Shown here: in pieces, positions 1 to 13,041 of the stretch
Layout of the letters: the number at the start of each line of letters is the position of its first letter
Position numbering within the stretch: the stretch's first letter is position 1
From: Thermomucor indicae-seudaticae
Taxonomy: Eukaryota > Mucoromycota > Mucoromycetes > Mucorales > Lichtheimiaceae
Assembly: GCA_000787465.1 (NCBI GenBank)
Contig: JSYX01000513.1
Span: forward strand, 1 to 25,374
Length of the DNA stretch: 25,374 bases
Direction of reading: 5' to 3'
Position numbers and translations under genes: made by a program
Notes under the pieces: generated by a model
The model's database searches: none
What the model was told of the DNA's origin: nothing
Seen by the model: the letters and a program-made list of their open reading frames with translations, nothing else

Positions 1-2170
1 TTAACACCGATAAGGAACCCTACAAGTGGCATCCCATCTATTGTAACACCCGGCCTATTGCAACCGAGTTTCGGGAACCCCCGAAAATATATAAAGCCAA
101 TGCAAATTCCCGGGCCTTCCGCAATTTGCAACACCGTTAGCTCCACGGTGCAATAGCTCGGTATACAGTTTCCGAGGTACGCACCATCGTTATCATTCTA
201 TTACTTTCACGCTGGCCGAAGAGCACGACAGTCCTTATCTACCATATTTAATTCACAAATGAAAGGCCGCCCAATTTTCCTTGTGTACAGTCCTTCACCA
301 ACCCGAACAGCGTGGTTCTGAAGCCGGCCCTTCCTGAGTAGAGATCGTTTCGGGGGGCGTAAAGGATGACGTAATTGTCATATCAGCGCATAGCGGACGA
401 CTCATAGAGCAGGCGTCGTTCGTCCCGTGAAGAAAAATGATAAAATAATAGTCCAGAGACAGAGAAAGTGTCTGTGTTGCTGCGGCGAACGTATGTTTCC
501 GGACTGACAACGGAATCTCTCTGCGATGTCTACCAATTTCATCTTGCTTTTCGCCAATTCAAGGGCATGAGGTTGCTGAATTTGCAGCTCTAGCGTACGA
601 ACGTTGAGTGGGAAGTCCATGACGAAGCCGTGAGATGCTGAAATTGCATGTGTATACGTAGGAGCTGATTGTATTTCGGGTTTATCGGGGTGTTATCGGG
701 TTAGGCAATTCCACCCGATAACTTTCGGGTCGGGCTAGCAGTCGACTCGAAACCGAGACGCTTCGGGTTTCGATAAGGATCCCTAGTCTCGACGCTTGAC
801 CCGTCCCATTCAATAACCGGGACAGCGGAGGCCCCATTCACCTGTCCCGACCGGATCTCGGGTCGCCCCCCCTGTTCCCTCCCATTTATCGTTGACCGTC
901 CCATTAAGAGCCCTAGATGCAGCTGGATCAACCAACTCGGTACGTCCTTCTTCGCAAATTGGCCTCGGACGCGACTCATTTATTTTAGCGTTGATGCTTC
1001 TCGCCACGGTACAGAGGAAAAAGCGTGAATCGGGTCTGTGCTACTTTTGCCCTTTTATAAAAATTTGTGAATGCCATATGTTCCTCTCAACAACCAATCC
1101 GCGGCTTATAATTGCCCATACCACGCTCTTTCCCATTTCCTTTGCGAATTTCAGCGATGATTTAATAAGATGGACGGCTAAATAGTTCGGCGATGACGAT
1201 GATGTTTTCATTAGGGCGGTGAGCGACATGTGTTAGCCCCCACTTTATAAGTTTAGTTTTTGACAGGAAGTTGGTGCTAACTTGTGGCGAGTTAAGGTGA
1301 CCATTTCCCGCATTGATTGCTGTGTTGGCCAAGGAGTTCTGCTCCCTTTCTGTCTGACAAGCTCCTCTCTTCGATACAGACTTTTGATTTGAGCAAGTTG
1401 TATAGCTCTTTCTCCTTCGTCTCCGTTAGTAATCTGGATTCCCGAGCGTAGAATGCATGTTGGCCTCGGCAACTGTCTTCTGATTAGACGTTGCATCTTG
1501 AATCTGGGTTGGCAAACCGGGTTTTGTATTGGATTTTGGGTGGCTTTAGCCATGGTTATGCAAAGATGTAGACTACCGTTTGTCAGAACGTAATGCTAAA
1601 ATTGTTGTGAATCCCAAAGGTTTACTCTTTTACATGTATGTAGAGAACAAGGACGATCTCACTAGCCGCAACTACAGGTGCATGAGCTCTGTAAGAAAGT
1701 CGTACTTAGTCGAGATTTCAGCTTTCAGTAAAGGAGATTCCTTAACGACGACAGTCTGAGCAATACATATAAAACCAATTTTTTTTAGTTATACATCTAG
1801 TGAGCGAGTGCTTGCCACTATGTAGCTACTGGCAGTAGCGCTCCAATTTATCCTGGTCAATCCTTTTCGTCCTATGCCAGCTCGCATCAAGCGATTGATT
1901 TGAGTTCAAGGTTGGACCTGAAGCTCAATACAAGATGCCAAATGGTCTTGTATGTCGCGCATACGTTTGTGGTGGAAAGCTTTCATAACGGGCATGCAAA
2001 TCACTTTCGAAAAGAATACCTTCCATCATCTCTTAGGAAATTTAGAATGGCTGGTTCTTTACATGTGGTGTGTAGGCGGGAGTGGGAGGACCCGCAACCG
2101 TTGCTGGCAGGTCTTCTTTTTCGGCAGAATTGCAAATCAGTCACTGATCTCCTCCCGCTCATTTATCGTG
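1..2170. other. 2.2-kb region without a convincing gene
   Basis: No reading frame here combines length, an ATG start and recognisable conservation. Short frames occur on both strands (for example the minus frames at 402-620 and 1245-1553) but none matches a family I know. The region has several GC-rich inverted repeats, at about 126-153, 692-722 and 747-773, and recurrent CGGGT/ACCCG words between 670 and 860. This would fit decayed mobile-element sequence, but I see no recognisable transposase or long terminal repeats. The last few hundred bases should contain the promoter of the AAA-ATPase gene that follows. Confidence 0.5.
692..722. repeat. perfect 10-bp inverted repeat with 11-bp loop
   Basis: The arm GTTATCGGGT at 692-701 is repeated in reverse complement at 713-722, separated by 11 bases. 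A second inverted repeat, TCGAAACC at 747-754 and GGTTTCGA at 766-773, follows 25 bp later. Both could form stem-loops. Their function is unknown; they may be fragments of a terminal-repeat element. Confidence 0.6.
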
Positions 2171-5247
<3,077 letters not shown>

Positions 5248-5384
5248 TTTGTTACACAAGAGCACGACAATCCCGGTATCTTTCTCACGGCATTTCACTT
5301 GGACCAACTTGTTCGTTGTTGCATTTGTATTTGTAGAGAGACAAAAAGAAAGCAAGTTTTTAACCAGTATGGATCAGTTTTTTT

Positions 5385-6296
5385 TTAGTTGTTGTTGTTG
5401 TTGCCAATAGTTCGACTACCAGCACCAGTGCCATCTCGGTAGAGTTGTTGATCCCAAAGATACACACCGAGTCCTGCATGTAAAGTTTCAGAAAACGTAA
5501 TAAAAGAAAGTTTTCCTCCGCCATTTTCTTACCATCGCCAACACGGTTGAGTTGAGTGACCATATCGGCCAGGGTCTTGATTGACTTGACCTGATCCTGG
5601 AGGAAGGTGCCTTCTATAAAGTCACACATCTGTGGGTCATTGTTGCTGTCAGCCACCTTGTGAAGGTTCAGCAAAGACTTGTTGACGTCTGCCCGCAAGA
5701 AAATGAAGTGAATGATAGGATCGCTTTTGGGCCAGGGGGAGAGAAGCAATCAAACCTTTTTCAAGCTGCAAGGCCGATTCGACTGCGTTCTTTGCAGATT
5801 TCCAGTCACTCTGGAGAAAGAAAAGGTGTCAATCCTTGGTCCAGCTGTGTTCGTGGTCAAACATACCTCAGGAGCTTGCAAGGCACGCAGGACAACCTTG
5901 CCGCCACGCATGTTGAGATAATCTTGTGTGGAAAGACTGAGTCAAGGTACGACTGTTATGATTTGATTTTGGTTGAGAGACTCACCAATCAAGTGTTGGG
6001 CGTGTTCGCGTTCCTATCAATCAATCAATCAGATATCAATAAGGGGGACGCGTAAGATCGATACATACCTCTTGGGCTTGTTCACGAAAGAATTTCTCCA
6101 AGCCTATGTATTTGTCCAGGTGATTCTGCTCTTACAAGACGCGTTCTTTCCTTTTTTTACCTGGCAGGGCCACCGAAGTGTGCTGAGCCCAAGCGCTCAT
6201 GGACAAATAGACTTGCGAGGCTTGAAGCTCCGTATTAATTTGCTGATTGAGGGCTTCTTCCGAAGCAGTAGCAAAGTTTTGCTTGGCCAAAGACAT
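5385..6296 (-). CDS. ferritin, H-type (ferroxidase-competent) iron-storage subunit
   Basis: Seven exons on the minus strand (6296-6161, 6103-6069, 6013-5986, 5922-5867, 5810-5756, 5688-5533, 5473-5385) encode 184 residues, the normal size for a ferritin subunit. Alignment by eye with animal H-ferritin is continuous. The predicted ferroxidase ligands are all present: E23, Y30, E58, H61, E102 and Q136. The conserved segments include [16 protein letters not shown] and EEREHAQHL. Ferritin subunits assemble into 24-mer shells that oxidise Fe(II) and store Fe(III). No signal peptide or transit peptide is visible, so a cytosolic location is inferred. The C-terminus is an unusual Asn run encoded by AAC repeats. 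The gene is divergent from the O-fucosyltransferase-like gene (218 bp between start codons) and convergent with AFG2 (137 bp between stops). Bacterioferritin is excluded by the close match to eukaryotic H chains. Confidence 0.95.
5388..5402 (-). repeat. (AAC)5 microsatellite encoding the ferritin C-terminal Asn run
   Basis: Five consecutive AAC codons lie directly before the TAA stop on the minus strand. Ferritin C-termini are normally short and variable, so the tract could vary in length between strains without breaking the fold. Confidence 0.85.
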
Positions 6297-6514
6297 TTTT
6301 GTAAGAAAACGAGGAAAGAACTGCTCGCGTACGTGTCGACGCCGGGCGGCCCCCTTTTTAAAGCCTCAACGAAAACCGCGCGCATTAATAAATACAAACA
6401 AACACGCAGGCTTCTTGCAGATCCCCGGAAAAGGATTTTCCGGACCCCCGCTCATGAAACCAACAATTAAATGTAATATCTTTTTCTTCCCTCCCCTCTT
6501 TTTTGGCTCTCACG
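6297..6514. promoter_or_regulatory. divergent promoter of ferritin and the O-fucosyltransferase-like gene
   Basis: Only 218 bp separate the two start codons, so both promoters must lie here unless 5' exons are missing. A perfect inverted repeat, CCGGAAAA at 6425-6432 and TTTTCCGG at 6436-6443 with a 3-nt spacer, lies in the half nearer the fucosyltransferase gene. A TTTAAA stretch on the ferritin side may act as a TATA-like element. The ferritin start context is A-rich (ACAAAA before ATG). Confidence 0.55.
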
Positions 6515-8181
6515 ATGACCTTTCGGGGCAAGGTCACTTTACTAGGCATATTATGTATACTGTACGTTTTTCTATATATACTTCCCCAATTGCACGCTTC
6601 ATCATCAAGAGAAGACACTGCGTCCTGGCGATGGCAGCATGACGTTTATTTGCCTACCCCTTATCGCTCGCCACCCAGCGAGAAGGAGGACACCACCACC
6701 AGCAGCATAACTTTGCAGAAGGAACAAGTTTCGCCTGATGAAAAGTTCATCACCTTCTTTACGCACAGCGGGTTCCAGAATCAGTTGATACAAGGTATAT
6801 ATATAGGCATGAGGAATTCTGTTCGTAAAGTGCTGACGCTTTCTTTATTTGTAAAAACAGTCGAGAATGGCATTTTGTTGGCATGGTATTTGAATCGGAC
6901 ACTGATTCTGCCACGGGCGCTGTTGGGCGAAGCTTTTGGATGGAGTTACTTTGGCAAACTGCATCTCGAGCACATGCTGCGTGATCCGCCGGATGAAATG
7001 ATGCCAGCGACGGATCCGTGTGAGTTTCATGCGGAGGAGCTGGCGTTCTGGGATATCGAGTGCCCTGACCCGAACCGGTACACGACGATGCCCTTTGACG
7101 AGATCTTCGACTTGAGTTGGGCCAAGCAGCACGTGAAGATAGTCTTGCGAGAAAGGTCTGATTTTGAATGGCTCGAGAAGAAATTCGGCATACGGCGAGC
7201 GGGTGTACCGGAACAAGCGAATGGCTCTTATGTGGATGGAGATATCCTCTTCTTTAAAGGTATACTGATACATCCCCCCTCCCTTTATGTGTCCACCGAG
7301 GAAGCTTAATTCCACCACGCATCAGGAGAGACGCGGTATGACTGGCGCATCTTTGACACACCGCGTAAATCGCATCGACTCGGCAAATACGCAGACAGCT
7401 TGGATATCTATCAACTTCGCAAAAGGCAGGAAAAGCTGATCCATTTCTCGAGCCTTTTTGGTACCGGCAAGCTCCCGATCCGACGGCCAGAACATTATGA
7501 ATTTCTGCGGAAGTTGCAGCGAAGCATTACTTATCGACACCCGGCCGTTTTGAGCGTCGCGGAGGCCTTGGTGGACTTGTTGGGTGGTCCAGGAAACTTT
7601 ATTGGACTCCACGTTCGGTTCGTTACAGTGGCGAGCTCTCTCTCTTTTGAGTCCCTCATTCTAATTCTATTTTTTTTGTCAGATGTGGTGACGGTTGGTT
7701 CGTCAAGGCTTTACCGGAAAACATTTACAGCATCGTTTCACAGATCGATCGAGCCGTTGAATCGCGCCAACTACAGACCACACCGCCGCCAGATCATGGT
7801 CAATATTACAGCCTTCAGCAATGTCTAGAAATGGCAAGATCGAGCCATATCGCGATCATTTACATGGCGACTGATGCGCGATCACCGCGAGCCAACCCAG
7901 CCTTCGATGCTCTCTGGAGTCGATATCCGTGCACATTTACGATGGATGACATATTCGACCCTGCTAATACGCATTGGCGTGAGCTGGATCAGGTCACAGA
8001 CAGCCGGACTGGACGTAGTTTACGAAAGTTCCTGTTGCCGCTCGTGGATGCGTCTGTGGCGAGTCGAGGATGGTTCTTTATTGGCAGCAAAGGGTCAACG
8101 TTCTCTGGATATATATATCGGCTCCATGATGTGTTTTGGTCCAATGTGAAAAAGCAGCATATGGGCGAAAACATCTCGTGA
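6515..8181 (+). CDS. GDP-fucose protein O-fucosyltransferase-domain protein, type II membrane
   Basis: Four exons (6515-6794, 6861-7259, 7326-7617, 7683-8181) encode 489 residues. Residues about 7-25 form one hydrophobic segment after a short basic N-terminus, which fits a Golgi type II signal anchor. The lumenal part has the hallmarks of the O-fucosyltransferase fold (PF10250): an N-terminal segment with SGFQNQL and LNRTLILP, the HVR motif (H322, R324) followed by CGDGWF, and a C-terminal GSTFSGYI motif. In known members the His-x-Arg region binds GDP-fucose. The acceptor protein or glycan cannot be read from sequence, and fungal members of this domain family are mostly uncharacterised. The ATG at 6515 was chosen because it precedes the anchor; the frame upstream has no ATG. 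Confidence 0.82.
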
Positions 8182-8468
8182 TTCCATCCATACCACCTAT
8201 TCTCCTCGCAATCTCTCTCTCTCTTGGCCCCTGGCGGGTCCCCTTTTGCATTTTCCAGATATTATTTATTACTGTTACTATCTACTAGATCATGCATCAG
8301 TTCGAGCTTTCTACACTCTGTACATATAGTTATACCTTCTTTGAGTTACTGGCATGACATCTTTAAAAAAAAACTCACTTTTCAAGCTGCTTATCGACGA
8401 TTCGGCAAATTTCCCATTGTTCCTCTTTTATGGGGGTGGGGTGTCTGTTTAGGGTATTTTTCCATCTT

Positions 8469-9871
8469 ATGGAGGAATCTTGTCGGCCAGATTCATCTGG
8501 ACACAGCTCCGGAATAAGCGGCGCTCATCCTCAACAAGATGCGCCATCCATTGCGATAAGACCGGATCAAGATCTGACAACCGCCATCAGTCAGCAGCAC
8601 CACCAACAACGACAAGAACACGACATTAAGCGACCCAGAGGGATAAGAAGCACGACCATCAGGAATTACAAACTATTTCCGGGCAACAATGTGTTTTTCT
8701 GTGGTGGACGGTTCATGACGCACAGAGCGTACTGGGCTTTTGCTTTAAGCCTGTTTTTACTTGTTGCACCCTCGGTTCTGTTTGTCGTCTTTTTGTAAGT
8801 AAAGCATGAAACAGAAGCAGAAGGGGGGGAGGAGGAGGACTTGCTGACGGAAGGAGAGAGAACAGATGCCCATGGCTATGGTACCGTGTCCATCCCGCGG
8901 TACCCGTTATTTTCGGATACCTTTTTGTGCTTGCGTTCGTGTCCATGCTAAAGACGTCATGGACCGATCCTGGGGTAATAAAGATCATTCATAAAAAGAT
9001 AAATGAAACGCTAAAGATTTGCGCGCAGATCGTACCCCGCCATCTGGACAGCTACGCGTGCCACAGCGGCGGCTACGGCTTTCCGTATGAACAGAGTAGC
9101 CGTCCGAAAGAAGTGGTCATCAAAGGCACCCGGGTCCAGCTACGCTACTGTGACACGTGTTTGTTGTACAGGCCGCCGCGGGCAAGTCATTGTCGACAAT
9201 GCGATAACTGCGTCGGTAAGTAAGATATGGGCTGTGGGGGAACCAATGGTCTGAACTGCCTTGATAATGCGTCATTATTAGAGAACGAAGATCATCACTG
9301 CATCTGGTTAAATAACTGCGTCGGCAAGAGAAACTACCGGTCGTTCTTTACGTTCATATCGACGGCGTTTCTCCTGTGCTGTTACGTGATTGCTTTTTCA
9401 CTGGTGCATCTTTTGTCTCTCTATCTGGAAGGAGACAGGTCGTTTGGGCATGTGCTGTCGCGAGCGCCTGTCAGCCTCTTGCTCGCGATCCTGTGTTTTA
9501 TTTTAGCCATGCCTGTGGGCGGTCTGACAGGCTACCATTGCTTCCTCACCATGCGTGGCGTTACAACACACGAGCAGGTTGCAAAGATCTCCCATCGCAA
9601 CAACAAAAAACGTTGGCGACTCACCATGATATGTATATAGCTCCGAGCAGCGATGGCAATGCGGCCTTGCGAAAAGCATCTTTTTGACTTTGGTGATCCA
9701 CTGACAAACATGGTCCAGATGTTGTGTCGACCGCAACCTAAAAGGTATATCGGTTGGTGTTATTGGTTAACTCGAGATAGGGGTAATAATAGGGTCTTTA
9801 GCTATTTGGCCAGAAGAAAGTATGCGGAAGAGTGGTATGACCTGGATCGTAACCGGGAGACTGACTCTTGA
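8469..9871 (+). CDS. ERF2: Erf2-like DHHC palmitoyltransferase
   Basis: Six exons (8469-8794, 8866-8974, 9029-9215, 9282-9577, 9641-9744, 9802-9871) encode 363 residues, close to yeast Erf2 (359). Order: a polar Gln/His-rich N-terminus, TM1 at about 86-109, TM2 at about 120-138, a DPG motif at 143-145, the Cys-rich domain with DHHC at 211-214 followed by NNCVGKRNYR, two further TM segments, and TTHE (the TTxE motif) at 302-305. The cytosolic DHHC cysteine takes palmitate from palmitoyl-CoA and passes it to substrate Cys residues. In yeast, Erf2 with Erf4 modifies Ras at the ER; Ras as the substrate here is inferred. A DHHCIW signature instead of the common DHHCPW also points to Erf2. The final 57-nt intron has no in-frame stop and might be retained. 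A second ATG in frame lies upstream at 8430. Confidence 0.88.
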
Positions 9872-10489
9872 TTTTCGTTCATTTATTGCGCCTTGTATAT
9901 ATAGTAACCTACATATCTATTTAGTCAATCAATAATATCTATTAGCATTTGCTATCTCGTCTTCTCTTGGCTCTATTCGCCCCTGAGTGAAGCAGAAAAT
10001 TGAGGCTGTTCTTGTTCGAACTTGTATATTCTCCAAACCGAAAATGGAGCCTGGTGCTGCATATCTGTCTAAAGTTGTTTGACCCCTTTTAAGCCGAGCG
10101 GGCAAAAAGCGCGCTCTCTCTTAAGGATATAAAGTACCCTCTTTATGTCGTAAAACCCATGTACCATGATTGTTACGCTGCAAAGGCAGGATCTTGTGCA
10201 GTCTTGCGGTTCTATTCCTTTGGATTACTGTAGTTAGGACTTGGCCTATGATCATCTCTGAGAACCTTGACTTTGGGGGGGTTTGCATCAACAGACACGA
10301 CGATGATATGTTTACTCTTTCTATGCAGAGCCAGTACTTCACTTTCGGGTGAGCTCTTTGAGAGTTCATTAACCCGACGTGTCTGACTGACTCGCGCTTC
10401 AATACTTTGGCGCCTTACCGATCAGCGTGCTGCTGCCCTGGAAGTTCCGCTTTTAGCAGCAGCGGGACATCATTCCTTTCTTTTGTGCC
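9872..10489 (+). other. 618-bp intergenic spacer between ERF2 and the Q-rich gene
   Basis: This holds the 3' end of the palmitoyltransferase transcript and the promoter of the next gene. It is AT-rich at 9885-9960. Frames of about 60-90 codons at 10121-10402 on both strands lack recognisable domains, and the plus-strand one has no ATG at its start. I see no RNA gene here. Confidence 0.5.
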
Positions 10490-11319
10490 ATGCCACCTCG
10501 TTTCTATCCCGGACAAGCTAATCAAACACCACGGCCGTTGCAAAATGAACTCGTCGCGTTACAAAAGCTACTGAATGATGTATGCATCATTTTTTTTTTC
10601 TTCCTGCTTATATTTTATTTTGCTGATTTGGGGCGTGCAGGACATTCTGGAACAAGCGGCACACATTCTTGATCATTATACAGCAACAACGCGCAAAGGT
10701 TTCCCCCTCTTCCATCGCGGTTTGCTAAAGTGGAAATGCTTACTTTTATTTTTTCACGTCAAGATAGTCGTTTAGATACAGAGTCAGTGCAACCGCCGGC
10801 TGCGCTTGTGGAATCCCTGACCGAATCGTGCAATCAGTTTGAAACCGTGTGCGACCAGATCTACTATGTCCTCGTAAGTTGAAAGGCCCAAAGCTTTTTC
10901 TTTTTTGGATTTCGGAAAAGGAGTTGACGAGATCCGTTTAGGAACAATCCAAACGCGTGCTCCAACTGGATTGGCAGCAGCGCAGTATGGAGTTGAGAGC
11001 AGCAGAAAAAACGGAGCAGCAACAACAACAGCAACAGCAAGGAGGGCTGCAACAGCAGCAGCAGCAGCAAGGGTTTGATGATATGGGCACCGATCTGTCG
11101 GTGATACCTACGGATTTCTCGATGGATCTGGATAATCCGGCTCAAAAGACGAGTGCGACGGAGACCGTTGTGGATCAACAAGAAGAAGAAGACATGGAGG
11201 AACTTTTGCAGCTGCAGACAGAAAGGATGGATCGCCTGCGTAGCGTGCTATTGCATGGAGTAGACGCGCAATCGTTGATGAAGCTAAATCAGTCCAACAA
11301 GGAAGACATTCTGTTTTAA
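10490..11319 (+). CDS. glutamine-rich coiled protein, possible Mediator subunit 29 (Med29)
   Basis: Four exons (10490-10579, 10641-10698, 10776-10873, 10942-11319) encode 207 residues. The first half is predicted helical, with the segments LQNELVALQKLLND, DILEQAAHILDHY and SCNQFETVCDQIYYVLEQS. This pattern, including an FxxxCDQI-like helix, resembles Med29 (about 200 residues in animals), a tail-module subunit of the Mediator coactivator that links activators to RNA polymerase II. Two Gln tracts follow, then an acidic region (QQEEEDMEELLQLQ) and a short helical C-terminus. The Med29 assignment rests on weak pattern similarity; Med2 or Med3-like proteins or another nuclear coiled-coil protein are alternatives. 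The gene converges on the FAM210-like gene with stops 11 bp apart. Confidence 0.7.
11017..11070 (+). repeat. two CAG/CAA tracts encoding polyglutamine
   Basis: Eight Gln codons at 11017-11040 and seven at 11050-11070, separated by Gly-Gly-Leu. CAA and CAG are mixed, which usually slows slippage, though the second tract is nearly pure CAG. Confidence 0.85.
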
Positions 11320-11330
11320 AGAGCTACATA

Positions 11331-11877
11331 TTATGGAGCTGCTTTATTATTATTTGTCAGCTTGGGGAACAGCCTTCTGGCTGACGCCACGAGAGGCCCC
11401 ACGCATCTCTCGGCAAAGAAAGGCGTCATGGCCACCGACGCTGCTATCCGCAAAGGCATCATGGCCTATATCCATAATAATATGAGTTTTGCAAACTCTC
11501 TTTCTCTCTCTCTTTGTTTTTGTTATACCCACTTTGACGACTGCGTACGACGTGGCGAGATTGACCATGACGCGGCTCGAGGGGTCAAGAGGCTCATAGC
11601 CGTACCGTGTGCGCAACTTGCTCATGATCCTGTTACCTTCGGCAATGGCTTGTTCGGGCACAAGGGGCACGCGGATCTCGCTATAGTCAAGCAAGTAGTA
11701 GACCAGCGGCAGCGGCACGATCGCCGTGAGCTCGTGCAGAATGGCAAATGTGGTCAGGTACGATGCCGGCTTGTGCCTGAATTGTTGGGCGTACTTGCGC
11801 CATCCTCTTGCTGGCTGCTGCTGCTGAGGAAGCGAAGCCGTGGACATGAACCTGCTTGTCTTGACCAGTCGCAGCAT
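11331..11877 (-). CDS. FAM210-like (DUF1279) mitochondrial membrane protein
   Basis: Two exons on the minus strand (11877-11533 and 11465-11331) encode 159 residues. The N-terminus, MLRLVKTSRFMSTASLP, is basic, hydroxylated and lacks acids, as expected of a mitochondrial presequence; this is why the ATG at 11877 was preferred to upstream in-frame ATGs. The core has the DUF1279 pattern: a helix starting YLTTFAILHELTAIVPLPLV, the motif RYGYEPLD at about 91-98, and a second helix (VMVNLATSYAVVK) that runs into the C-terminal exon (PLRIAASVAMTPFFA). Animal FAM210A/B belong to this family; the fungal members lie in mitochondrial membranes but their biochemical role is unclear. The intron has a GTGGGT donor, weaker than its neighbours. 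Confidence 0.8.
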
Positions 11878-12245
11878 CAGAACAAAAAAAGTTTCGTGTG
11901 CCACAGACCAAAGTCCAATTTTTTTTATTATTTGTTGCGCATGGTGCCAGACAAGTAGTGGGTATGAATGGGGGGCTCTCACGGCCTGTGAATGCAACAG
12001 ATGATTATGGTGGCAACTTTTTTTAAACAGGACACGATCGTTTTCCTTTCTTCTTGCACACGGAGAACACTATAAAGTGGGGACTACATACACGAATGGG
12101 TGGGTGGAGGAGAAGAGGAATCGAGGTCTACTCGGCTCATCTTCTCTCCCACACTCGCGCGGGGCCTTCTCTGTTTTTTTTACATGGACAGAAGGTGTTG
12201 CCTTTTTTGTACAAACAATGATGTGGTCCGAAAGGAATGGGGAGG
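11878..12245 (-). other. 368-bp spacer between FAM210-like and zinc-finger genes
   Basis: Both flanking genes are on the minus strand, so this holds the 3' end of the zinc-finger gene and the promoter of the FAM210-like gene. There are several pyrimidine/purine runs but no recognisable gene. Overlapping frames on both strands here are low-complexity. Confidence 0.5.
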
Positions 12246-13009
12246 TCATGCAGAAGAAGCAGAGCGTGGAGAAGAACAAGTGGAAGACGATGTCGACGAC
12301 TGAGGTGGATGATTACTGTGAATCTTTGCATGACGTCTCAAGTTGCTTACAACCGAAAAGTGACGCCCGCAACCTTCGACAGGACATTTGAAAGGTTTCT
12401 AAAGACAAGGGGGGGAATCATTGGTATCTCTCTCTCTAGATGTACGTTTCTTCCATAGTTTTACCTCGCCCGTATGACTATACATGTGCGTCGTTAGAGA
12501 ACTGGGTCGCGTAAATTTCTTAAAGCAGACAGTGCACTTGTATCGCTTGGGAGTTGACGAGGACGCCTTGGTGTTGAAGGTCGCCATCATGTTCTGAGGC
12601 AGAGGCGGGGGCGGCGAAGATGACGTAGAACGACGTTGTTGCATAGTAGTAGTAGTTGGATGATAGTTTGTTTGCATAGGAGGAGGGACAAAGAATGCAG
12701 TCGATGTCGAACCAGCCGCCTTGTTATTACCTAGCATCATGGGTTCAGACGAAGCGATGCCTGCGATAAAGAAAGAATTAGCAATACACTCTCACTGCGG
12801 CAGTTTTTTCCCAACGTTACCCGAATACAGATACGGATGATATCCGGGAGGCGGATAGCGTGCAAACGAGTGACCGGCAGCTGGACCAGCCAGCCGCGAC
12901 ACACAAGGGTCAACGGGCAAGCCGGACTCCTTGTAGTAGCAGACCTCATTTGACGAGCTGGCGGTAAATGGGCTGTAGCATCCTGCTCGCGACGCAAGCG
13001 TACGCGAAG

Positions 13010-13041
<32 letters not shown>

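Noticed and set aside
14..24. GGAACCCTACAA near the left edge as a relative of the GGACACTACAA repeats at the right end.
   Set aside because: Only a partial match over one short word and no second copy nearby, so chance is sufficient.
402..620. A minus-strand 72-codon frame beginning MDFPLNVRTLELQIQQ with an SKMKLVDIAERF segment resembling a helix-turn-helix.
   Set aside because: The resemblance is short, the frame decays into low complexity, and no continuation exon could be supported. It could be a fragment of a gene or transposon, but it is not strong enough to annotate.
1245..1553. A minus-strand 102-codon frame starting MAKATQNPIQNP.
   Set aside because: No recognisable domain, no supporting splice context, and isolated in a gene-poor region.
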